DNA of 64,000 bases from Castor canadensis (Eukaryota > Chordata > Mammalia > Rodentia > Castoridae): assembly GCF_047511655.1 (NCBI RefSeq), contig NC_133391.1, forward strand, positions 125,062,384 to 125,126,383. Direction: 5' to 3'. The translations under genes were made by a program, and so were the position numbers. The notes under the pieces were generated by a model. That model made no database searches. It worked only from the letters and a program-made list of their open reading frames with translations, and was not told where the DNA came from. Below, one piece after another: positions 11,725 to 22,262 of this stretch; the first letter of the stretch is position 1; every line of letters starts with the position of its first letter.

Positions 11725-12728
11725 AAATCTAAAGTTTTCAATGTCTAAGAGTACACTCAAAATTAATGTAATTGTTTTGTGTTTCATTGTGTAAGCTTTT
11801 CATATGTCTATGATATGATTGATTTAAGAAAAACCAGTTTTTTAAAGGTTATGTCAATCAGGTCTAACTAAATTATAGGCATTATTTTATGGACAGTAAC
11901 CTTAGTCTGTTTCATTTTGCCATAAGTAATTTACATTCAGGTCTTCTATAATTAGATCTATTAACAAATGGTGTCTTTATAGGTTACAAATTGTACAAAA
12001 AACTGTTTAAAATTGGCTTTCTATATGGGTCTATAATAAAAATAAGACTAATTGGAAAAAACAATTTTATTTAAATTTAAATTTAAAATTCTTATAAGTT
12101 GTTTTAAAATACAAGTTACAAAGTAAATGAGTAGAAAGGATATAGATAGGTGTTGAATGTAGTTTATGGGGAGAAGGTTAAAGAAAATAAGAAATGTTTT
12201 TAAATGAGAAAGGATTTTGTAAAGAAGGGTTTGTCCTAAAGATTGTTCCAAATATGGAGAGGAGGGATAAGGACAAACAATCAGAGGGTTCAGTATGTTA
12301 TATAAAAGTTCTGAGTAAATCTTAGAAGTGTATAATAAAAGCTTTGGTGTGTGATAAAGTTAATCTAAGAATTGCTTAAAAGATTTTTTAGGGTCATGTC
12401 AAACTAAAATCTAATTCTCTATATCCATAAAATAACAAGGCTATCTTAATATTGTTCTGCTCTGAGTAACATCTGCAGAAAACTGTTATAGGGGAAAGGT
12501 TTTATCAAAGAAATTACTTATGTTTTCTGTTGATCTTGTCAAGCTTTAAATACTACTAAATCAGAGTTCGTTTACATAATTGCTCATGTGTCTTAAATGA
12601 CCACCTTATAACTGTGTGGTGTCTATACTTTATCTAAATATGGTACAAACATTTACAAAGTTAAAAGTGTCAGTTTATGTAAAATGATGAGCTAAAGCTG
12701 TCTTTTATCCAAAAGTGTTACGTTTAAC
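11725..12728. mobile_element. ~1.0 kb AT-rich insertion splitting the retroviral RT
   Basis: RT similarity breaks after a CCT codon at 11722-11724 and continues with the next expected codons at 12729, so about 1,004 bases were added with little or no loss. The inserted DNA is strongly AT-rich, has no long frame and no LTR-like TG...CA ends. CCT occurs at both edges (11722-11724, 12728-12730), too short to call a target duplication. Family not recognised. Confidence 0.6.
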
Positions 12729-13200
12729 CTGCATCCTGACAGTCAGCCCCTGTTTGCCTTTGAAGATCCCACAAGCCCTTCACTGCAACTAACTTGGACA
12801 GTTTTGCCACAAGGGTTTAGAGACAGCCCTCATCTTTTTGGACAGGCCCTACCCAGAGACTTATTAGGTTGGCACTACCCAGAGGCCACCCTTCTTCCAT
12901 ATGTTGATGACTTACTTTTGTGTGGAGCCACTGAGCCTCTCATCTCTAGTCCTTTTTAAAACTTTCTGGCCTCCCGGGGATACAAAGTCTCTAAGGAGAA
13001 GGCTCAATTTTGCCTCCCACAGGTCACCTACCTAGGTGTGGTCTTAAAGGGACAGACTCACTCCCTGAGTCATGAGGGAATCGACCCAATCCACTGTTTT
13101 CCACTTCCCCATACCATAAACCAGCTTAGAACTTTCTTGGGAGTTACAGGATTTTGCAGAATCTGGATCCCTAGATATGCAGCCCTTACCAGGCCCCTTT
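12729..13200 (+). pseudogene. Reverse transcriptase remnant, palm and connection
   Basis: Includes an LPQGF motif at about 12810 and the catalytic YVDD at 12900-12911, then a QVTYLG motif and an LRTFLGVTGFCR-like connection segment in the frame starting at 13038. One shift lies near 12955. RNase H similarity is lost soon after 13200. Confidence 0.85.
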
Positions 13201-13496
13201 TTATGTTCCTTCTAATACTCCTATTTGGGCCTTATATAATAAATGCTCTCTCCAGATGCATATCTCAACAGGTCCAAGGATCAAACTCCAGCTTTTAGTC
13301 AAGGAACACTCACCTCTGCCTAGGCATGAGCCCTCCATCCTGTTGTATGGGGGGGCCCCTAGAGACTACACAGGTCAACTCCGGAGACAAGTACCACCAC
13401 CTCTGTCCCCCATAGCCCCATTGTCATCATGAATCAGCTAGATGAGTCATCACCCCTCTCCCAACAGCAGTTGGGTGCTTGCCTCAGAGGGGGATT
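13201..13496 (+). other. Deletion scar of pol/env and polypurine tract
   Basis: Only about 290 bases lie between the RT connection region and the 3' LTR. A purine run (AGAGGGGGA, 13486-13494) directly before the LTR is the expected plus-strand primer tract. Integrase and the env surface and transmembrane domains are not seen. Confidence 0.6.
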
Positions 13497-13986
13497 TGTT
13501 GGGTCTGGAGACCTAAGGCAGATGAGTGAGTATCCCATCCCCCATGGAGAGCACTATCATTTCTACCTCCTGAGGAGATGGAGGCCTGCATTCCTGCATC
13601 CTAAAGGAGAGATACAGAGTCTGATAGATCTGCCACCAGGCTGATGAGCAAAATGCTCTCAAGATTGTTTCCCCTCCCCCAAGAAAGGTGCAAACCAAAC
13701 CAGTTCACCTGAGAAAGCCCTTGAAGTGCATGGCCAATGAGAAACCACCCCTAACCCAGAGTTAAAATGTCCATAAAGACCCCAGCCCTCACCCAAGCAG
13801 TGAGTTACCGACTTCTGGATTCTGCTACACTTCTCTAGCTGTAGCCTTTCCTTTCTCTCTAATAAATCCTACTTTACATACCAGCTTTGGCTCATCATTC
13901 AGCTGCTTCATGAGCCAGTTCCCTGGCCTGTGAAGGCAAAGACCCTTGACACCAGCCCACAACACCCTTGACACCGGCACATAACA
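13497..13986 (+). repeat. 3' LTR of the endogenous retrovirus
   Basis: Starts TGTTGGGTCTGG like the 5' LTR, has AATAAA at about 13861, and ends ATAACA. The last 22 bases are duplicated: CCCTTGACACC... at 13943-13964 and 13965-13986, each ending in AACA. Confidence 0.85.
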
Positions 13987-14425
13987 ATATTGTTCAGTTT
14001 ATGAGACCCCAGTAACAAAAGGCTCAGAAGACAGGAACGAATCTCCATCAACTGTTTTTGCACAATTTCTGGTTCTTTGATCATGAGACCAGAGGTCATA
14101 TGAAGCATATTAGAATAAGTAAAATCACATCCAATTGAGATTAACATATTCAGAGGCAGAGCAATTCATGATCAACTAATGCCATCCTGAGAGTGATGTG
14201 GGGAGTAGTTTGGAAGGGTTTTTGAACCATGATAAAAAGATGAATTTCAGACCACTGATTTTATAAAACAGTTCTCAGGTTAGCTGAATTTCTGATTTCA
14301 TAACATGAAGTATAAAGATAGTCACTTGGCCTTTAGCAATTATTGCTTTATGTTGCTGGCCATTTTCTCTACTCATTCATTACAGTTTTCTTTGTGGAAT
14401 CAGGGCTACTGCATGGACTGTGCAT
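13987..14425. other. Unassigned DNA between retrovirus and L1
   Basis: No gene or repeat recognised. Confidence 0.4.
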
Positions 14426-14610
14426 AAATTTTAAAACCTGGACTGGCCAAAGCACATTGAGTATAAAGAACAAAGCAGGAGGCATTACACTACTTGGCTT
14501 TAAAAATATACTACAAAGCAAGCAATTAAAACAATATAGTATAAAAAGCAGACATAGCATAAAAGCAGACACACAGACTAAAGGAACAAAATAGCCTAGA
14601 AACAAGCCTA
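14426..14610 (+). mobile_element. Older L1 fragment, left part (ORF2 segment)
   Basis: The 'aaagcaggaggcattacactac' and 'tactacaaagcaa' words are an L1 ORF2 segment. The same old element resumes at 21778 after the younger L1, with the ORF2 order preserved. Confidence 0.75.
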
Positions 14611-16312
14611 TGGAGATTCCAAGATGGCAGCTAAAGGGAGGAAGCAGAAAGCGTGCCTCCTATAGTGAAATCTTGGAGAGATGCTGGAGACACACCTTGC
14701 AGGCAAAACCACCTAGAAGAGACAAAACTTTGACCCCTCCACACTTTCAGCTGGCGCAGAGCATCTCCACTTCATGTTAAATGGAGAAACCAGGAGGGCC
14801 CCTGGGCCACCAGTCGCCCGTGCCCAGATGGCTTGGGAAGATGCGGACAAGGTGAGTTAGCGGTACCGCGGTACTCCCACAGACAACCCTGGGCCAGAGC
14901 AGCATAGCTTCCTGGACAGACCGACCTCTACCGGGAGCAAAAAGAGAAATGGAGTAATAAGCAATAAGAACAATAAAGACATGTGGGAAAGAAGGTGGGG
15001 CACAATGAGTGCCAAAGAGGCAGGGAGGGGAATCCTTCCCAGAACTGTAAATAAATAAGCCGGGCTGGTGGGAGTGGGGGGCGCACGCCCAGCAACCAGG
15101 AGCGGGAAAGCTTGTGAGAGTGGTGGAGGGAGGAAAACTCCACAGGAGAGGGGGGAAGACCCACTTCTCACGTGAGCTGTAAACAAACATGGCAGCTGGC
15201 AGGAGCAGCAGCACTGCCCAGTAATCAGGAGCAGAAAAACTTGTAAAAGTGGTGGTGGGAGGAAAACTGCACAGGAGAGGGGGGAAGACCCACTTCCCAT
15301 AGAGCTGTAACAAACACACAGGCCAGAGAAAGCGGGTGCAGTGTCACCTCCCCCAGTATGCTTGGAAAGGGGAAAGCTTGTAGCAGAGGCTCCCACACAG
15401 GAAAACTCTGAACAAACAAAGCCTGCAGGGCCAGGTGAGTGTTAAGTTCACCCAAGAGATCTGCATAAATAACGCCTCCAGCAACAGCAGGCTGACAGCA
15501 GTGGGCAGGCAAGTCACAGCCGCAGATAGCCATTCACAGAACTGTCTCCAGACTTTTTTTCCTCTCTCCCTACCTTTGATGAGAAAGTAACTGAACTACA
15601 CCTGCATGCTGAAAAACTTACTGAAACCGTATTGCATTTGAAATTGGGACACTTTGTGGGGTTTTTTTTTTTTATGTGCAGTTTTGTTCTACTTTATGCA
15701 TCACCTTTGATGAGACAACTACAGAACAACATCTGAGGCACCATCTCCAGGACTGGAGACTGAGACAGACACCAAAATTATTAAGACTGAAACTTCATTG
15801 CATTTGAACTTGGAGGTTTTTTGTTTTTTTTTTTAATTTTCTATTTTTCATTTTGTTTTATTTTATTTATATATATCTTTCATTTACTTATTTTTTATTT
15901 TTATTCTTATCTTTACTCTTTTTATTTTTTATTTTCATTCCTCTCTCTGTCTCTCTAAGGCCTGTTCAGCTTACTGTCAATTAGTACACTAATGCTCCCT
16001 GTTTATATCTTTGAAACGTTTTTGTTTGATTCCTTGTTTTGTTTTTTTCCTACTTGTCTGTTTATTTGTTTTTCCCTTTCTTTAACTTTTTGCTTTCCAT
16101 CTCCTCTCACCCTTCCATTCTAAATATCACCATTGTTATTATTACAAGCTAGAAAATACTTAATTGCACACAGTACAGGGACAGTAACAACAACAAGGAC
16201 AATGACGGGAAGACAGAAAAAACAGGGAAACCAGTTTCCCCACAGCAAAAAATTAGTACAGGAATGAGAGGGAAATGAAGAAAATAGACACTCAGATCCA
16301 GACTCCAACAAA
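14611..16312 (+). promoter_or_regulatory. L1 5'UTR with tandem ~130-bp units
   Basis: Two diverged tandem units (about 15041-15173 and 15175-15300) share GGAAAACTCCACAGGAGAGG- and GACCCACTTC-like blocks; a third begins and breaks off near 15330. This recalls the promoter monomers of mouse L1, though the sequence is different. A T-rich tract follows at about 15816-15945. Long antisense frames cross this part. Confidence 0.75.
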
Positions 16313-17247
16313 ATGAAGATAAACTATGCCAAAGAACCCAATGAAGCCCACAAGAATAATTTAAAAGAAGACATACTACAGGTACTCAGTGAGAATTTTA
16401 TAGAGATGATACTGAATATGGTCAAGCAAAATGTACAGGAGACACTCAAGAAATACCAAGACAACAAAAATAGAGAATTTGAAAAAGCAAAAGAAGAAAT
16501 AAAGGAAACCATAGAAGCACAGTATAAACACCAAAGTGAAACACAGAACACGATTAATAAAGAGATAAATGAACTCAGGACAAAAATAGACAACATTAAA
16601 GAGGAAACAAACCAGGATATGGAAAACCTCAGAAAAAAGAATGAAACAGAATTGCAAAACAAACCGGAAGGCCAATCCAGCAGAATAGAACAAACAGAAG
16701 ACAGAATCTCAGAACTCGAGGATGAAATGATAACTAAAGGAAAAACCGAAGAAGTATTAATTAAACAACTCAAGACCTGTGAAAAGAAAATGCAAGAACT
16801 CACCGAACCCATCATAAGACCAAACTTGAAAATCATGGGCATCGATGAAGGAGAAGAGGTGCAAGCGAATGGATGTGTAATATATTCAATAAAATAATAA
16901 CAGAAAATTTCCCAAATCCACAGAAAGCTATTCCCAAACAGATTCAAGAGGTCTCCAGGACACCAAACAGACCAGATCAAAATAGAACTACCCCACTACA
17001 TATCATCATTAAGACAACAAGTTCAGACACTAGGGAAAGAATATTGAAGGCTGTAAGAGAGAAAAAACAAATAACATGCAAAGGTAAACCCATCAAAATC
17101 ACAGCAGACTTCTCAACAGAAACATTAAAAGCAAGAAGAGCATGGGGTGAGATCTTCTGGGCACTGAATGAAAATAATTTCAACCCCAGGATACTCTACC
17201 CAGCAAAACTATCATTCAAAATAGATAGAGCAATAATTCTTTCATGA
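16313..17247 (+). pseudogene. L1 ORF1 (RNA-binding protein ORF1p), frameshifted
   Basis: ORF1p coats L1 RNA as a coiled-coil trimer. Codons from 16313 to 16897 give a Lys/Glu/Gln-rich coiled coil (about residues 30-165) and the start of the RRM region. The frame then shifts: the second half (from about 16873 to 17247) continues in another frame with NIFNKIITENFPN- and RRAWGEIFWAL-like segments of the RRM and C-terminal domain. A one-base indel around 16865-16880 explains it. Confidence 0.9.
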
Positions 17248-17451
17248 TAAGCAGAAACTAAAACAATATGTGAACACAAAGCCACCACTACAAAAGATTC
17301 TCCAAGGGATTCTGCACACAGAAAGTAAAACCCAACTTAACCATGAAAAGACAGGCAGCACCAAACCAAAGGAAAAGAAAAAGCAAGAAAGTAGAGAGTA
17401 ATCTCACTTTAGGTACACACAATCAAACCTTCAAACAACTAAGACAACTAA

Positions 17452-20400
17452 ATGACAGGAATCACCATATACCTATCAGTACCAACACTTAATGTTAATG
17501 GACTTAATTCACCCATCAAAAGGCACTGCTTGACGAAATGGATTAAAAAGGAAGAACCAACAATTTGTTGCTTACAGGAGACCCATCTCACTGACAGAAA
17601 TAAGCATAGGCTTAGGATGAAAGGCTGGAAGAAGATTTACCAAGCCAATGGCTCCCAAAAACAGGCAGGAGTAGCAATACTTATCTCTGACAAAGTAAAC
17701 TTCAAACCTACATTGATCAAACGAGACAAAGAAGGACATTCCATAATAATAAAAGGGGAAATAGACCAAAAGGAAATAATAATCATTAACCTGTATGCAC
17801 CCAATGCCAATGCACCCAATTTCATCAAACATACCATGAAAGACCTAAAAGCATATATAAACGCCAACACAGTGGTTGTGGGAGACTTTAACACCCCATT
17901 ATCATCAATAGATAGGTCATCCAAACAAAAATCAATAAAGAAATCCAAGATCTAAAATATACAATAGATCAAATGGACCTACTTGATGTCTACAGAACAT
18001 TTCATCCAACTTCTACACAATATACATTCTTCTCAGCAGCCCATGGAACCTTCTCCAAAATAGATCATATCCTAGGGCACAAAGCAAGCCTCAGCAAATA
18101 TAAGAAAATAGAAATTATACCGTGCATTCTATCTGATCACAATGCAATAAAACTAGAACTCAACAACAAAAGTAAAGAAAAAAACATGCAAACAGCTGGA
18201 AACTAAATAACTCATTACTTAATGAACAATGGATCATCAATGAAATAAAAGAGGAAATTAAAAAGTTCCTGGAAGTCAATGAAAATGAAAACACAACCTA
18301 CCAGAACCTATGGGACACAGCAAAGGCAGTCCTGAGAGGAAAGTTTATAGCCATGAATGCATATACTAAAAAGACTGAAAGATCCCAAATCAATGACCTA
18401 ATGATACATCTCAAACTCCTAGAAAAACAAGAACAAGCAAATCCCAAAACAAATAGAAGGAGAGAAATAATAAAAATAAGAGCTGAAATCAATGAAGTAG
18501 AGACCAAAAAAACCATACAAAGAATTAATGAAACAAAAAGTTGGTTCTTTGAAAAAATAAACAAGATCAATACACCACTGGCAAACCTGACTAAAATGAG
18601 GAGAGAAAAAAACCCAAATTAGAATCAGGAATGCAAAAGGGGAGATAACAACAAACACCATGGAAGTCCAGGAAATCATCAGAGACTACTTTGAGAACCT
18701 ATATTCAAATAAATTTGAAAATCTTAAAGAAATGGACAGATTTCTAGATACATATGATCATCCAAAACTGAACCAAGAGGAAATTAATCACCTGAATAGA
18801 TCTATAACACAAAATGAAATTGAAGCAGCAATCAAGAGTCTCCCCAAAAAGAAAAGTCCAGGACCTGATGAATTCTCTGCTGAATTCTATCAGACCTTTA
18901 AAGAAGAACTGACACCAACCCTCCTTAAACTGTTCCATGAAATAGAAAGGGAAGGAAAACTGCCAAACACATTTTATGAAGCCAGTATTACACTTATCCC
19001 AAAACCAGGCAAAGACACCTTCAAAAAGGAGAACTATAGGCCAATCTCCTTAATGAACATTGATGCAAAAATCCTCAACAAAATAATGGGAATGCAAATT
19101 CAACAACACATCAAAAAGATCATTCAGCATGACCAAGTAGGCTTCATCCCAGGAATGCAGGGGTGGTTCAACATACGAAAATCAATCAACGTAACAAACC
19201 ACATTAACAGAAGCAAAGACAAAAACCACTTGATCATCTCAATAGATGCAGAAAAAGCCTTTGATAAGATCCAACACCATTTCATGATAAAAGCTCTAAG
19301 AAAACTAGGAATAGAAGGGAAGTACCTCAACATTATAAAAGCTATATTTGACAAACCTACAGCCAGCATTATACTTAATGGTGAAAAACTGAAACCATTC
19401 CCTCTAAAATCAGGAACCAGACAAGGATGCCCGCTATCTCCACTCGTATTCAACATAGTACTGGAATTCCTAGCCAGAGCAATTAGGCAAGAAGAAGGAA
19501 TAAAAGGAATACAAATAGGTAAAGAAACTGTCAAAATATCCCTATTTGCAGATAACATGAATGATCCTATACCTTAAAGACCCAAAAAACTCTACTCAGA
19601 AGCTTCTAGACATCATCAATAGCTACAGCAAGGTAGCAGGATATAAAATCAACATAGAAAAATCATTAGCATTTCTATACACTAACAATGAGCAAACCTA
19701 TAAAGAATGTATGAAAACAATTCCATTTAAAATAGCCTAAAAAAAAATCAAATACCTAGGTGTAAACCTAACAAAAGATGTGAAAGACCTCTACAAGGAA
19801 AACTATACACTTCTGAAGAAAGAGATTGAAGAAGACAATAGAAAGTGGAGAGATCTCCCATGCTCATGGATTGGTAGAATCAACATAGTAAAAATGTCGA
19901 TACTCCCAAAAGTAATCTACATGTTTAATGCAATTCCCATCAAAATTCCAATGACATTCATTAAAGAGATTGAAAAATCTACCGTTAAATTTATATGGAA
20001 ACACAAGAGGGCACGAATAGCCAAGGCAGTACTCAGTCAAAAGAACAATGCTGGAGGTATCACAATACCTGACTTTAAACTATATTACAAAGCAATAACA
20101 ATAAAAACAGCATGGTACTGGCACAAAAACAGACATGAAGACCAGTGGAACAGAATAGAGGACCCCAATATGAAGCCACACAACAATAACCAACTTGCTT
20201 TTGACAAAGGAGCTAAAAATATACGATAGAGAAATAGCAGCCTCTTCAACAAAAACTGCTGGGAAAACTGGTTAGCAGTCTGCAAAAAACTGAAACTAGA
20301 TCCATGTATATCACCCTATACCAATATTAACTCAAAATGGATCAAGGATATTAATAACAGACCCTAAACTCTAAAGTTGATACAGGAAAGAGTAGGAAAA

Positions 20401-21277
20401 ACTCTGGAGCTAGTAGGTATAGGTAAGAACTTTCTCAACGAAACCCCAGCAGCACAGCAACTAAGAGATAGCATAGATAAATGGGACCTCATACAACTAA
20501 AAAGCTTGTGTTCATCCACAGAAATGGTCTCTAAACCGAAGAGAACACCCACAGAGTGGGAGGAAATATTTGCCAGCTACACATCAGACAAAGGACTGAT
20601 AACCAGAATATATAGAGAACTTAAAAAACTAAATTTTCCCAAAATTAATGATCCAATAAAGAAATGGGCAAGTGAACTAAACAGAACTTTCTCAAAAGAA
20701 GAAATTCGAATGGCCAAAAAACACATGAAAAAATGCTTACCATCTCTAGCAATAAAGGAAATGCAAATTAAAACCACACTCAGATTCCACCTCACCCCTG
20801 TTAGAATAGCCATCATTAGCAACACCACTAACAACAGGTGTTGGCAGGGATTCGGGGAAAAATGAACCCTCTTACACTTGGTGGGAATGTAAACTAGTAC
20901 AACCACTCTGGAAAAAAATTTGGAGGCTACTTAAAAAGATAACCATTGATCTACTGTTTGATCCAGCAATACCACTCTTGGGGATATACCCAAAAGACTG
21001 TGACACAGGTTACTCCAGAGGCACCTGCACACCCATGTTTATTGCAGCACTATTCACAATAGTCAAGTTATGGAAACAGCCAAGATGCCCCACCACTGAA
21101 GAATGGATTAAGAAAATGTGGTATTTATACACAATGGAATTTTATGCAGCCGTGAAGAAGAACAAAATGTTATCATTTGCTGATAAATGGATGGAATTGG
21201 AGAACAACATTCTGAGTGAGGTTATCCCAGCCCAAAAGACCAAAAATCGTATGTTCTCCCTCATATGCGGACAATAG
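17452..21277 (+). pseudogene. L1 ORF2 (endonuclease and reverse transcriptase), multiply broken
   Basis: ORF2p nicks target DNA and copies L1 RNA. The endonuclease part (17452-18206) keeps the family residues: NVNGLN, QETHL, GDFNTPL and SDHN, but a frameshift near 17950 separates GDFN from SDHN. The RT part (18660-19577) has the [29 protein letters not shown] and [14 protein letters not shown] motifs. The palm motif usually written FADD reads FADN (about 19550-19561) and is followed at once by a shift. Further pieces at 19780-20229, 20377-20865 and 20978-21277 continue to the C-terminal region and the natural stop. Confidence 0.92.
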
Positions 21278-21770
21278 ATCAAGGGCAAAGACAACAAAGG
21301 GATTGGACTTTGAGCATATGATAAAAGCGAGAGCACGCAAGGGAGGTGTGAGGATAGGTAAGACACCTAAAAAATTAGCTAGCATTTGTTGCCCTTAATG
21401 CAGAGAAACTAAAGCAGATACCTTAAAAGCAACTGAGGCCAATAGGAAAAGGGGACCAGGAACTAGAGAAAAGGTTAGATCAAAAAGAATTAACCTAGAA
21501 GGTAACACACACGCACAGGAAATTAATGTGAGTCAACTCCCTGTATAGCTATCCTTATCTCAACTAGCAAAAACCCTTGTTCCTTCCTATTATTGCTTAT
21601 ACTTTCTCTTCAACAAAATTAGAGATAAGGGCAAAATAGTTTCTGCTAGGTATTGAGGGGGTAGGGGGTGAGGGAGGGGGCGGAGTGGGTGGTAAGGGAG
21701 GGGGTGGGGGCAGGGGGGAGAAATCACCCAAGCCTTGTATGCACATATGAATAATAAAACAATTTAAAAA
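21278..21770 (+). other. L1 3'UTR with G-rich tract and poly(A) signal
   Basis: A run with many GGGG and GGGGG blocks at 21656-21719 could form G-quadruplexes, a feature shared by mammalian L1 3'UTRs. AATAAA at about 21753 and an A-rich end precede the target-site duplication. Confidence 0.85.
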
Positions 21771-21777
21771 AAGCCTA

Positions 21778-22262
21778 CACATGTATAGACAACCGATTTT
21801 CAATAAAGTTGCTAAAAGCACATGTTGTAGAATGAGGACAGGTTTTTCAATAAATAGTGCTTGTGAAATTGGATATCCACATGCGGAAGGATGAAAGACC
21901 ACTATGTCTTACCAAATTAAGAAGAAATCAACCCTAAATCGATGAAAGACTTAAATGCGAGACCTGAAACTATGAAACTAGTTTCAGGGAAAATGTTTCA
22001 GAACATTAAAATGGGCAAATTTATTTTTGTTAAGACCCACAAGCTACAGGAAACAAAAGCAAAAGTAGACTGATGGGATTACATAAACTAAAAAGCTTCT
22101 GCACAGCAAAGGAAACAATCAACAGAGTAAAGACACAGCCTATAGAATGGTAGAAAATACTTGCAAACTATAATCTGACAGAGGGTTGATATCCACAATA
22201 CATAAGGAATGTAAAAATCTCAGTAGCAAATAAACAAAACCCCACACAACACTATTAATGAG
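21778..22262 (+). mobile_element. Older L1 fragment, right part (ORF2 C-terminal segment)
   Basis: Recognisable L1 ORF2 blocks in order: TTTTCAATAAA, GATATCCACATGCGGAAG, CACAAGCTACAGGAAACAAA, AAGCTTCTGCACAGCAAAGG and GCAAACTATAATCTGACA. It continues the fragment at 14426-14610. Confidence 0.8.

Larger units (their letters stand above)
6907..13986 (+). mobile_element. Class I (gamma-like) endogenous retrovirus, two LTRs, heavily degraded
   Basis: Two related LTRs flank about 6.2 kb of internal sequence holding gag (capsid and two zinc knuckles), protease (DSGA) and reverse transcriptase (YVDD) remnants in + order. Every region has stops and shifts. RNase H is cut short, and integrase and most or all of env are absent, since only about 290 bases separate the RT connection region from the polypurine tract. 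Two later insertions interrupt it: a dimeric SINE (10152-10358) and an AT-rich block (11725-12728). The bases outside the LTRs (ATAC left, ATAT right) match at 3 of 4, so the target duplication is not clear. It cannot encode a virus. Confidence 0.9.
14611..21770 (+). mobile_element. Full-length LINE-1, coding-dead
   Basis: A complete L1: 5'UTR starting with the CCAAGATGGC motif, ORF1, ORF2, G-rich 3'UTR, AATAAA and an A-rich end. AAGCCTA before it (14604-14610) and after it (21771-21777) is the target-site duplication. ORF1 has a frameshift and ORF2 several, and the RT catalytic motif is altered, so it cannot move by itself. It landed inside an older L1. Confidence 0.93.

Noticed and set aside
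6907-13986. Intact or co-opted retroviral gene (for example a domesticated gag or env)
   Set aside because: All gag, pro and pol frames contain stops or shifts and env is missing; no long preserved frame remains.
14777-15533. Cluster of long minus-strand frames (up to 180 codons) as host genes
   Set aside because: They lie entirely in the L1 5'UTR, some begin with non-ATG codons, and they match no protein family. Kept only as a possible ORF0-like observation.
16324-16980. 218-codon minus-strand frame
   Set aside because: It is the antisense of L1 ORF1; the Lys/Glu-rich sense strand leaves few antisense stops.
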